64,000 nucleotides of DNA, taken from the NCBI RefSeq assembly GCF_035552695.1, contig NZ_DASZKT010000007.1, positions 1 to 64,000 on the forward strand, given 5' to 3'. The position numbers and the translations under genes are program-made. The notes below the pieces were generated by a model. That model made no database searches. It saw only the letters and a program-made list of their open reading frames with translations, and was not told the origin of the DNA. Origin of the DNA: Actinospica sp035552695 (lineage in GTDB: Bacteria; Actinomycetota; Actinomycetes; Streptomycetales; Catenulisporaceae). Shown piece by piece: positions 23,228-29,791 of the stretch. How positions within the stretch are numbered: position 1 is the first letter of the stretch; every line of letters starts with the position of its first letter.

Positions 23228-23325
23228 CAGCTCTGGCCCTTGAACAGCTTGAGCACCACGTAGCCGGCGAACCAGACGACGGCGATGAACATCACCACGA
23301 GCAAGGCGGTGAACAGGTTCTCCAT
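23227..23325 (-). CDS. 32-aa single-helix membrane protein
   Basis: A short ORF starting MENLFTALLVVMFIAVVWFA, one transmembrane helix, ending with a basic tail KLFKGQS. AGGAG lies 9 nt before the ATG. Its TGA overlaps the ATG of the nitrobindin gene (TGATG), a strong sign that it is translated. No family is known to me. It could be a membrane tether or partner for the nitrobindin. Confidence 0.65.
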   Translation of the reverse strand: MENLFTALLVVMFIAVVWFAGYVVLKLFKGQS

Positions 23326-23393
23326 GACGTTGCGCTCCTGAGCGTCAAGGGCTGGGCAGGTTGCGCGACCAGTCTAAATTACGCTCGATACCC

Positions 23394-23759
23394 ATGACGG
23401 TCAGAAACCTCGTTATCAAGCTCACGTCCGGCGCCGAGGCGGCGGAGCGCACCGCCCAGGCCTTCACGGTGGCGGCGGTCGCCGCGTCCTCCGGAGCGCG
23501 GGTATCGCTCTGGCTGACGGGCGAGTCCTCGTGGTTCGCGCTGCCGGGCCGCGCCGAGGAGTTCAGCCTGCCGCACTCCGCGCCGCTGGCCGATCTGCTG
23601 GCGGCGATCCTGGCGAACGGCACCGTCACGCTGTGCACGCAGTGCGCGGCACGCCGGGAGATCACCGAGGAGATGCTGCGGCCCGGTGTACGGATCGCGG
23701 GGGCGCAGGTCTTCGCGGCGGAGATCCTGGAGGACGGGACGCAGGCGCTCGTCTACTGA
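23394..23759 (+). CDS. DsrE-family protein
   Basis: A 121-aa DsrE/F-like alpha/beta protein: start TVRNLVIKLTSGAEAAERTA, then VAAVAASSGARVSLWLTGES and LCTQCAARREITEEML. The two cysteines of CTQC replace the single conserved Cys of true sulfur-transfer DsrE proteins, so a redox or thiol role is possible. No Shine-Dalgarno is visible before ATG at 23394; TACGCT lies 8 nt upstream, so the leader may be very short. Divergent from the nitrobindin unit and convergent with the sulfur locus. Confidence 0.75.
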   Translation: MTVRNLVIKLTSGAEAAERTAQAFTVAAVAASSGARVSLWLTGESSWFALPGRAEEFSLPHSAPLADLLAAILANGTVTLCTQCAARREITEEMLRPGVRIAGAQVFAAEILEDGTQALVY

Positions 23760-23766
23760 GACGCGA

Positions 23767-23796
23767 CGAGGGCTCCGACGCGTGTCGGAGCCCTCG
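23767..23796. terminator. Bidirectional terminator
   Basis: Perfect 13-bp stem (23767-23779 with 23784-23796) with tetraloop GCGT between convergent genes. Confidence 0.85.
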
Positions 23797-23815
23797 AAGC
23801 CGCTACAGCGAGCTA

Positions 23816-24106
23816 TCAGACCGCGATCGCGACCTCGTGCACCTGGCCCTGGGTGGCGACCACGGCGCGGTCGGCGCTGCCGCCGGGCACCAGGGCGCGC
23901 AGCGTCCAGCTGCCGGGGGCCGCGAAGAAGCGGAACGCGCCCGTCGCGGAGGTCGGAACCTCCGCGGTGAACTCGCCGTCCGCGTTGAGCAGGCGGACAT
24001 AGCCGGTGACGGGCACGCCGTCCTTGCTGATGGTCCCCTCGATCACGGTTTCCTTGGACACGTCGATCCCCTCTCGGGACAGGCCGCCGGTGGTGGCGCC
24101 GCACAT
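23816..24106 (-). CDS. DUF1416 protein of the thiosulfate sulfurtransferase locus
   Basis: A 96-aa protein starting MCGATTGGL and containing the family core VPVTGYVRLLNADGEFTAEV, PTSATGAFRFFAAPGSWTLR and LVPGGSADRAVV. DUF1416 is a transthyretin-like beta domain that nearly always follows cysA (rhodanese) in actinobacteria; the conserved N-terminal MCGA cysteine suggests a sulfur-carrier or interaction role. ATG at 24106 gives this conserved N-terminus. It lies 73 nt downstream of the damaged cysA gene, in the same direction. Confidence 0.88.
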   Translation of the reverse strand: MCGATTGGLSREGIDVSKETVIEGTISKDGVPVTGYVRLLNADGEFTAEVPTSATGAFRFFAAPGSWTLRALVPGGSADRAVVATQGQVHEVAIAV

Positions 24107-24179
24107 ATCAGTACTCGCTTTCTGCTGTTCCGGTGATTGGCGCCGCACACGCGAAAACTCGCTGCGCCTTCTTGCTACC

Positions 24180-25013
24180 TCAGGCGCCGAGCGCGATCGG
24201 AACGCCGACGAGGGAGCCGTACTCGGTCCACGAGCCGTCGTAGTTCTTCACGTTCTCCTGGCCGAGCAGCTCGTGCAGCACGAACCAGGTGTGCGCCGAG
24301 CGCTCGCCGATGCGGCAGTAGGCGATGGTGTCCTTGGCCAGGTCCACGCCCTCCTCCTGGTAGAGCTCGGTGAGCTCCGCGTCGGACCGGAAGGTGCCGT
24401 CGTCGTTCGCGGCCTTCGACCAGGGGATGTTCCTGGCGCTCGGCACGTGGCCGGGGCGCTGCGACTGCTCCTGCGGCAGGTGCGCGGGGGCGAGCAGCTT
24501 GCCGGAGAACTCGTCGGGGCTGCGCACGTCGACCAGGTTCTTGACGTTGATCGCGTCCACGACCTCGTCGCGGAAGGCGCGGATGGCGGTGTCCTGCTCC
24601 TGCGCCACGTAGTTGGCGGCCGGGCGGGAGGGCACCTCCTCGACCAGGTCGCGGGAGTCGAGCTCCCACTTCTTGCGGCCGCCGTCGAGCAGCTTCACGT
24701 CCTGGTGGCCGTAAAGCTTGAAGTACCAGTAGGCGTAGGAGGCGAACCAGTTGTTGTTGCCCCCGTAGAGCACGACCGTGGTGTCGTTGCCGATGCCGCG
24801 CTCGGACAGCAGGGCCTCGAACTGCTACTTGTTGACGAAGTCGCGGCGGACCGGGTCCTGCAGGTCGCGCTTCCAGTCGATGCGGATCGCGTTGCGGATG
24901 TGGTTCTTCTCGTACGCGCTGGTGTCCTCGTCCACTTCCACGACGGCCACCTTCGGGTCGTCGAGGTGCTCCTCGACCCAATCGGCGTCGACCAGGACGT
25001 CGTTGCGGCTCAT
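24180..25013 (-). pseudogene. cysA: Thiosulfate sulfurtransferase cysA with in-frame amber codon
   Basis: A 277-codon rhodanese gene (thiosulfate:cyanide sulfurtransferase) interrupted at codon 63 by TAG (complement of CTA at 24825-24827). Codons before it encode MSRNDVLVDADWVEEHL through RRDFVNK. After it the same frame continues QFEALLSERGIGND and VVLYGGNNNWFASYAYWYFK to the normal C-terminus. The catalytic loop YCRIGERSAHTWF, with its active-site Cys, is intact, as are the interdomain segments. There is no frameshift or other stop. GAG, AAG or CAG to TAG would each be one base change. It is a recent pseudogene, a sequencing error or a read-through gene. A restart at an internal codon would lose half of domain 1. 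Confidence 0.85.
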
Positions 25014-25143
25014 ATGAGTCTCCTGATAAAGAAAGGTTGGAAATTTCCGGATACGCCATGTTTCAAGCGTGCTGGAATGCGGGCCGGACCAGGCTCGAAG
25101 GGGATGCGCCGGCCATGAACGGGCAGGCGCGGCGCGGCCTGGG

Positions 25144-25224
25144 TCAGGCCGGGCGACACAGGCAGGTGGCGACGCGGCACAGGTCGACTGCGCGCCGCTT
25201 GGTGAGCTCTGCCTGAGGTCTCAT
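25144..25224 (-). CDS. Cys-containing leader peptide upstream of cysA
   Basis: A 26-codon ORF beginning MRPQAELTKRRAVDLCRV and ending CLCRPA, with three cysteine codons in the last 11 positions. It matches the actinobacterial putative leader peptides (RRHVDLxRVAxCLCR type) found ahead of sulfur-assimilation genes, where ribosome stalling at Cys codons is proposed to couple expression to cysteine supply. The ATG lies 7 nt after TAGTAT, so it is probably leaderless. cysA starts 130 nt downstream. Confidence 0.75.
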   Translation of the reverse strand: MRPQAELTKRRAVDLCRVATCLCRPA

Positions 25225-25231
25225 GACCTCG

Positions 25232-25261
25232 ATACTAGGGACGGATCGGGCGGGCTGTCAC
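25232..25261 (-). promoter_or_regulatory. Promoter of the leader peptide-cysA unit
   Basis: Minus strand GTGACA (25261-25256), 18-bp spacer, TAGTAT (25237-25232), then 7 nt to the leader-peptide ATG. Confidence 0.5.
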
Positions 25262-25275
25262 GAACATCTCGCTGA

Positions 25276-25293
25276 GTGAGACGATGGTCTCAC
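25276..25293. promoter_or_regulatory. Palindrome upstream of the cysA promoter
   Basis: Perfect dyad GTGAGAC-gatg-GTCTCAC, 14 bp upstream of the -35 of the leader/cysA promoter and 39 bp from the end of the DUF2993 gene. Likely a binding site for an unidentified regulator. Confidence 0.4.
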
Positions 25294-25332
25294 ATCTGAA
25301 ACATGGCCGCGCGGCGTACGCATCTCCGCAAG

Positions 25333-26121
25333 TCAGCCGCCGGATGTCGTGCTCTGGCTCAGATTCACGTGGCTGCCGGTGGCGGAGATGTCCACCTCGG
25401 AGGCGGTGAACGTCAGCTGGGTCAGGTTCATCCCGAAGGGGAGCGAGCCGAGGTTGTACTTCACGTCGAAGTTCGAGGGCGTGACCAGGCCGGACAGCGG
25501 CGTGTCGAAGCTGACCGACTTGAACTCCAGCGTGTTGGCGTCCGCCAGGCTCACGTCGACGATCGCGCTGACGGTCGCGCCGAGCAGGTCATAGGTGGCC
25601 TTGATCTGGTCGTTCCCGGCCTTGGTGACCTGGATGGCGCCCACCTGCACGCCCGCCACGTTCAGCTGCGAGGACAACGCCTTGGCGATGTCGCTGTAGG
25701 AGATCTGCGCGGTGGCGGTGAGCGAGTCCACGGTCGCGCCGTTGAAGGCGCCGTTCACGTGCACCCCGTGCAGGTCGGCGTGCAGGTCGGTGATGGTCAG
25801 CGTGTTCGCGGTCAGACCGTGGATGTCGACGGTGGCGTGCGGGAAGTCCCGCGAGATCACCTGGGTCAGGAAGGGGAAGCCGGAGATGCTCACGCCGGGC
25901 TTCTGGCTCAGATGCTGGGACGACTGGATTCGGCCGGCGAGCTGGTCCTCTGCCACCAGCAGGGCGATCCGGTCCGCCCCGACGAGCAGGCCGAGCAGGA
26001 TCACCAGCGCGATCAGCCATTTGGTGCCGCGGCGCCGGCGGCGCGGCGGCCTGTCGGTCTGCACCGGCATCGTCGGCTGTTCCCAACTGTCATGCGGCAT
26101 GGGCACGGTCGGCTCAGTCAC
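25333..26121 (-). CDS. DUF2993 (LmeA-like) membrane-anchored lipid-binding protein
   Basis: A 262-aa protein. Short polar N-terminus, Arg-rich stop (PPRRRRRGTK), one transmembrane helix (about 34-52, WLIALVILLGLLVGADRIAL), then an extracytoplasmic DUF2993 domain starting VSISGFPFLTQVISRDFPHA. This family includes mycobacterial LmeA, a phospholipid-binding protein needed for lipomannan maturation. A general role in envelope lipid handling is likely. GTG start with TACGCT 7 nt upstream and no Shine-Dalgarno. Confidence 0.85.
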   Translation of the reverse strand: MTEPTVPMPHDSWEQPTMPVQTDRPPRRRRRGTKWLIALVILLGLLVGADRIALLVAEDQLAGRIQSSQHLSQKPGVSISGFPFLTQVISRDFPHATVDIHGLTANTLTITDLHADLHGVHVNGAFNGATVDSLTATAQISYSDIAKALSSQLNVAGVQVGAIQVTKAGNDQIKATYDLLGATVSAIVDVSLADANTLEFKSVSFDTPLSGLVTPSNFDVKYNLGSLPFGMNLTQLTFTASEVDISATGSHVNLSQSTTSGG

Positions 26122-26187
26122 ACGGTTCAGCGTATTCCGCTTCGTGCTCCGGCGGCGAGCCTCGGAGCCGACGGGATTGCCGTCGTA

Positions 26188-27480
26188 TCAACGGAAAACC
26201 GCGGAGGCGATCAGCGCGCCCACCGCGGAGAGCGCGACCGGCAACGCCTGCGACACGATGCGGGTCGAACCGCGCGCCTCGGCTTCCGTGACGATCCGGT
26301 CCAGCGCGCCGACCGCGGTGGCCGCGGCCAGCGCCGCCACCGCGCCGCCCAGCGCGCCGGCCCGCAGGCCCCCGTCGGCCTGCAGCGCCTTCGCCGCGTA
26401 CGCCCCGACGCCGGCACCGAACACGAGTGCCGCCACGATCCCGCGCACCGGGTTGCGGCCGAGCAGCGCGCAGCAGAGCACGCCCAGCGCGGCGGCCGAC
26501 GCGCACGCTCCGGTCAGCGCGGAATCGATGCGTTCCGCGACGACGAATCCGGCGGGCAGCACGGCGAACAGTCCGCCCGCGACCGCGATGCCGAGCCCGG
26601 CCACCCGCTCGCCGTCGCCGAACGGGTGGCCGCGACGCGTCATCTGGTCGGCCGCGAGCAGCAGGAATCCGACGCCGAGGGCCGCCGGGATGCCGAGTGA
26701 CGCGCTGTCCGGCGTCAGCTTGAAGGCCGCGGCCGTCGCGGCCCAGCCGATCAGCGAGGTGAGCACCATCGCGCGCCGGTCCGGGCGTCCGCGCTCGCGC
26801 GCGCCCATGGCCTGCTGCCAGCCGATCGCGATTCCCGCCTGGATCAGGGCGACCACCACCAGCAGCGCGCCGGTCGAGGCGATCGCGGCGACGGCCGCCA
26901 GCGCGCCGAGCCCGGCCGCGCCGAAGGAGCCGCGGCCCGCGGCGGCCGTCGGCGCCGGGGCGGTCCGCCGCGGAGCCGGGGGCGGGGACGGAGCGGGCTC
27001 GGGTTCACGCTCGTACGCCGCCTCGGGCTCGGGCACCGGGTCCTCAGCGCGCTGATGCGGAAATCCGGCCGGCTCCTCGGCGTAATCCGCGTACTCGGTG
27101 TACTCCGGGGACCGCTGGTACTCCGGCGGATAGTCCGGCACCGGCATATCGCGCGGCAGATCGGCCCGGTACTGCTGGAAATCCGTGCCGGACAGCTCGT
27201 TGACCTGCGTGTACTGGTAGCCGCCGGCGGCCTGCGCCTCATTCCAGGCCTGCTGCTCCCAGCCGAGCCCGGACTGCGCCCACTGCTGGTCCTGATACTG
27301 GCCCTCGTACGGCTGCTGATACGCCTGCTGCTCATAGGGCTGCTGTTGCCCGTAAGGCTGCTGCGGCTGCTCGTACTGCTGATACTCCTGATACTGCTGC
27401 TGATCGTAATTTTCGTACGGCTGCTGCGACGGCGGCTGCTGCTCATACTCTTCGTACGGCTCGTAGGACTCGTAGCTCAT
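26188..27480 (-). CDS. Polytopic membrane protein with Gln/Tyr-rich N-terminal domain
   Basis: A 430-aa protein. Residues 1-100 are extremely rich in Gln, Tyr, Glu and Pro (for example YDQQQYQEYQQYEQPQQPY), like a prion-like low-complexity domain. About 100-185 is acidic and Pro-rich (EPEPAPSPPPAP). Residues 190-430 form about eight hydrophobic helices with short loops. No transporter or enzyme motif is recognised. It ends 67 nt before the DUF2993 gene and starts 6 nt after the MoaD-like gene on the same strand. Low-complexity cytosolic domains of this kind can drive clustering in actinobacterial polar proteins, but that is only an idea here. Confidence 0.7.
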   Translation of the reverse strand: MSYESYEPYEEYEQQPPSQQPYENYDQQQYQEYQQYEQPQQPYGQQQPYEQQAYQQPYEGQYQDQQWAQSGLGWEQQAWNEAQAAGGYQYTQVNELSGTDFQQYRADLPRDMPVPDYPPEYQRSPEYTEYADYAEEPAGFPHQRAEDPVPEPEAAYEREPEPAPSPPPAPRRTAPAPTAAAGRGSFGAAGLGALAAVAAIASTGALLVVVALIQAGIAIGWQQAMGARERGRPDRRAMVLTSLIGWAATAAAFKLTPDSASLGIPAALGVGFLLLAADQMTRRGHPFGDGERVAGLGIAVAGGLFAVLPAGFVVAERIDSALTGACASAAALGVLCCALLGRNPVRGIVAALVFGAGVGAYAAKALQADGGLRAGALGGAVAALAAATAVGALDRIVTEAEARGSTRIVSQALPVALSAVGALIASAVFR

Positions 27481-27486
27481 CGCGGC

Positions 27487-27774
27487 TCAGCCCCCCGCGA
27501 AGGGCGGCAGGATCTCGATCACCGCTCCGTCCGACAGCTCGACCGACGCGGGGTCGGCCCGGCCCACCTGCACCCCGTCCAGCAGCACGGACGACCTGCT
27601 CAGCACGCGCCGCAGCTCAGCGCCGCCGCCGCCCTCGCCGCCCCGCCGGCGCACCGCCTCGTCCAGGGCTTCGGCGAGGGTGCCGGCGCCCACGGTCTCC
27701 TCCGCCGCGCCGGCCGCCTCTCGCGCGGCGGCCCAGAAACGCAGTGTCGCTGTCACGGCCAGCACCCGACCCAT
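27487..27774 (-). CDS. MoaD/ThiS-family sulfur carrier
   Basis: A 95-aa (or shorter) ubiquitin-like protein: VTATLRFWAAAREAAGAAEE start, central VLLDGVQVG, and the C-terminal ILPPFAGG with the di-glycine that is thiocarboxylated by MoeB-type enzymes. This is the small subunit of molybdopterin synthase or a related sulfur carrier. ATG at 27774 and GTG at 27756 (MTATLRF) are both possible; the latter gives the usual MoaD length. No moaE or moeB is seen in the window. Confidence 0.82.
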   Translation of the reverse strand: MGRVLAVTATLRFWAAAREAAGAAEETVGAGTLAEALDEAVRRRGGEGGGGAELRRVLSRSSVLLDGVQVGRADPASVELSDGAVIEILPPFAGG

Positions 27775-27903
27775 CGCTAGTTTCAAGCCACACGTTCTTG
27801 AGCAAGTATCCGCCACGGCGTCCGGGGCGTGGACACGCTCCAGATCAGATCGTGTGTTCTTCGTTACAGACACCTGGTGGTCATGTCGGCTATCCTCCCT
27901 GTT

Positions 27904-27937
27904 AAAGGATCCGGGCGACGAAGCCACCGGATCCTTT
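27904..27937 (+). other. Hairpin in the glnR leader (possible attenuator)
   Basis: An 11-bp stem AAAGGATCCGG/CCGGATCCTTT (27904-27914 with 27927-27937) around a 12-nt loop, followed by TTTGCTGCTTTTT. It lies just after a possible -10 TATCCT (27891-27896) and 62 nt before glnR, so it looks like an intrinsic terminator inside the 5' leader. Confidence 0.45.
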
Positions 27938-27999
27938 GCTGCTTTTTACGTGCAGGTTACGAAACCCGCACGACCGCCCGGCGGAAGGAGCCTCTCCGG

Positions 28000-28710
28000 A
28001 TGGCCACGCTACTGCTGCTGACCAACGCGCTCGCGCCCTCCACCGAAGTGCTGCCCTCTCTCGGGCTGCTACTGCACACCGTCCGGGTCGCGCCCGCCGA
28101 GGCGTCCGCCCTGATGGACACCCCGCCCGCGGACGTGCTGCTGGTCGACGGCCGGCGCGAGCTGCCGGCCACCCGCTCGCTGTGCCGGCTGCTGCGCACC
28201 ACCGGCCTGGACTGCCCGATGCTGCTGGTCACCACCGAGGGCGGGCTCGCCGCCGTCACCGCCGAATGGGGCGTGGACGACGTGCTGCTCGACACCGCGG
28301 GCCCGGCCGAGCTCGAGGCGCGCATCCGGCTCTCGCTGGGCCGGCTCGCCGCCGCCGCGGGCAACGAGGACCTGCCGCTGGAGATCCGCAACGGCGACCT
28401 GGTCATCGACGAGGCGACGTACACCGCGCGGCTGCGCAACCGCGTGCTCGACCTGACCTTCAAGGAGTTCGAGCTGCTGAAGTACCTGGCCCAGCACCCC
28501 GGCCGGGTCTTCACCCGGGCGCAGCTGCTGCAGGAGGTCTGGGGCTACGACTACTTCGGCGGCACCCGGACCGTGGACGTGCACGTACGGCGGCTGCGCG
28601 CGAAGCTCGGCACCGACAACGAGCAGCTGATCGGCACCGTGCGCAACGTCGGCTACCGCTTCGTCAACCCGGACAAGCGCACCGAGCAGCGCGAGAACGT
28701 CACCGTCTAG
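28000..28710 (+). CDS. glnR: Nitrogen response regulator GlnR
   Basis: A 236-aa orphan OmpR-type regulator. The receiver is atypical: the usual acidic pair is missing at the N-terminus (LLLLTNALAPSTEV), while Asp50 (VLLVDGRRELP) is kept, as in GlnR proteins where it serves dimerisation rather than phosphorylation. The winged helix contains FKEFELLKYLAQHPGRVFTR and WGYDYFGGTRTVDVHVRRLR, which are nearly invariant in GlnR. It governs ammonium assimilation genes such as glnA and amtB. ATG at 28000, with GAAGGAG about 10 nt upstream. mshD follows 47 nt downstream. Confidence 0.93.
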   Translation: MATLLLLTNALAPSTEVLPSLGLLLHTVRVAPAEASALMDTPPADVLLVDGRRELPATRSLCRLLRTTGLDCPMLLVTTEGGLAAVTAEWGVDDVLLDTAGPAELEARIRLSLGRLAAAAGNEDLPLEIRNGDLVIDEATYTARLRNRVLDLTFKEFELLKYLAQHPGRVFTRAQLLQEVWGYDYFGGTRTVDVHVRRLRAKLGTDNEQLIGTVRNVGYRFVNPDKRTEQRENVTV

Positions 28711-28757
28711 CCCCGCAAGATCCGCCCCGCGGACCTCCGCACATCTACTGTGTAGAC

Positions 28758-29678
28758 ATGCGTGAGCAGACCCTGGGACAGCTGACCGGACCCGATCGCG
28801 AACGGGTCACCGCCCTGGTAGCGGCGGCGGCCTCGGCGGACGGCCACGTGCCGCTGTCCGAGGAGGCGCGACTCTCCGTCGCGCACGGCAGGGCGGGCAC
28901 CGTCCACCTGATCGAGCACGGAGCCGCGGGCGCCGTGCTCGGCTACGCCTATATAGGCAACGCCGACCCCGCGGACCCCGACGCGGGCCGCAGCTGCGAG
29001 CTGGTGATCGCCCCCGAGGCACGCGGCGCCGGGCTCGGCACGCTGCTGGCGCGGGACGCGCTGAAGGCCGGGGCGACCCGGTTCTGGGCGCACGGCGCGC
29101 ATCCCGGGGCCCGGCGCGTGGCCGCCAAGCTCGGGCTCGTCGAATCCCGCGAACTGCGGCTGATGGAGGTGACCGGCTGGACGCCGACCGCGCTCTCGCC
29201 GAAGCCGCCCGCCGGGATCTCGATCCGCGCCTTCCGGCCCGGCGAGGACGACGAGGCCTGGGTCAAGCTGAACGGCGAGGCCTTCGCGAGCCATCCGGAG
29301 CAGGGCCAGTGGACTCTGGCGGACCTGGCCGAGCGGGAGGCCGAGTCGTGGTTCGACCCGGCCGGGTTCTTCCTGGCCGAGCGCGGCGCGGACGCCGATC
29401 GCGAACTGGTCGGATTCCACTGGACGAAGACCCATCCGGCCGGCTCGTACGCCGAGGAGGAGGTCGGCGAGGTGTACGTGCTCGGCGTCTCGCCGAGCGC
29501 GCAGGGCACCGGGCTCGGCAGGGTGCTGCTGCACCAGGGCCTCGACTATCTGACCAAGCGCGGCTTCCGCACCGTGATCCTCTACGTGGACGGGGACAAC
29601 ACGGGGGCGGTGCGGCTCTACGAGCGGGCGGGATTCCACACCCGGTCCGTCGATCTGGAGTACCGGGTGCGCGGGTAG
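28758..29678 (+). CDS. mshD: Mycothiol synthase MshD
   Basis: A 306-aa protein of two GNAT acetyltransferase domains: the first about 10-140 with acetyl-CoA loop EARGAGLGTLL, the second about 155-306 with LGVSPSAQGTGLGRVLLHQG. It acetylates Cys-GlcN-inositol with acetyl-CoA, the last step of mycothiol synthesis. The segment YLTKRGFRTVILYVDGDN is typical of MshD. ATG at 28758 lies 6 nt after TACTGT and has no Shine-Dalgarno, so it probably has its own leaderless transcript as well as read-through from glnR. Confidence 0.92.
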   Translation: MREQTLGQLTGPDRERVTALVAAAASADGHVPLSEEARLSVAHGRAGTVHLIEHGAAGAVLGYAYIGNADPADPDAGRSCELVIAPEARGAGLGTLLARDALKAGATRFWAHGAHPGARRVAAKLGLVESRELRLMEVTGWTPTALSPKPPAGISIRAFRPGEDDEAWVKLNGEAFASHPEQGQWTLADLAEREAESWFDPAGFFLAERGADADRELVGFHWTKTHPAGSYAEEEVGEVYVLGVSPSAQGTGLGRVLLHQGLDYLTKRGFRTVILYVDGDNTGAVRLYERAGFHTRSVDLEYRVRG

Positions 29679-29708
29679 GTGGAGGCGAGATAGCGAGCGT
29701 ATGACGGC

Positions 29709-29737
29709 TTGATATCGGGAATCGATGGGGGTACACC
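29709..29737 (+). promoter_or_regulatory. Candidate ppk promoter
   Basis: TTGATA (29709-29714), 17-bp spacer, TACACC (29732-29737); start point about 45 nt before the ppk ATG. The -10 is weak. A single PHO-like heptamer GTTCATC lies near 29763. Confidence 0.3.
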
Positions 29738-29791
29738 GAAAATCTGAGCGGAGGACACTCTCCGTTCATCGCGCTATGCGAGAGTTGGATC

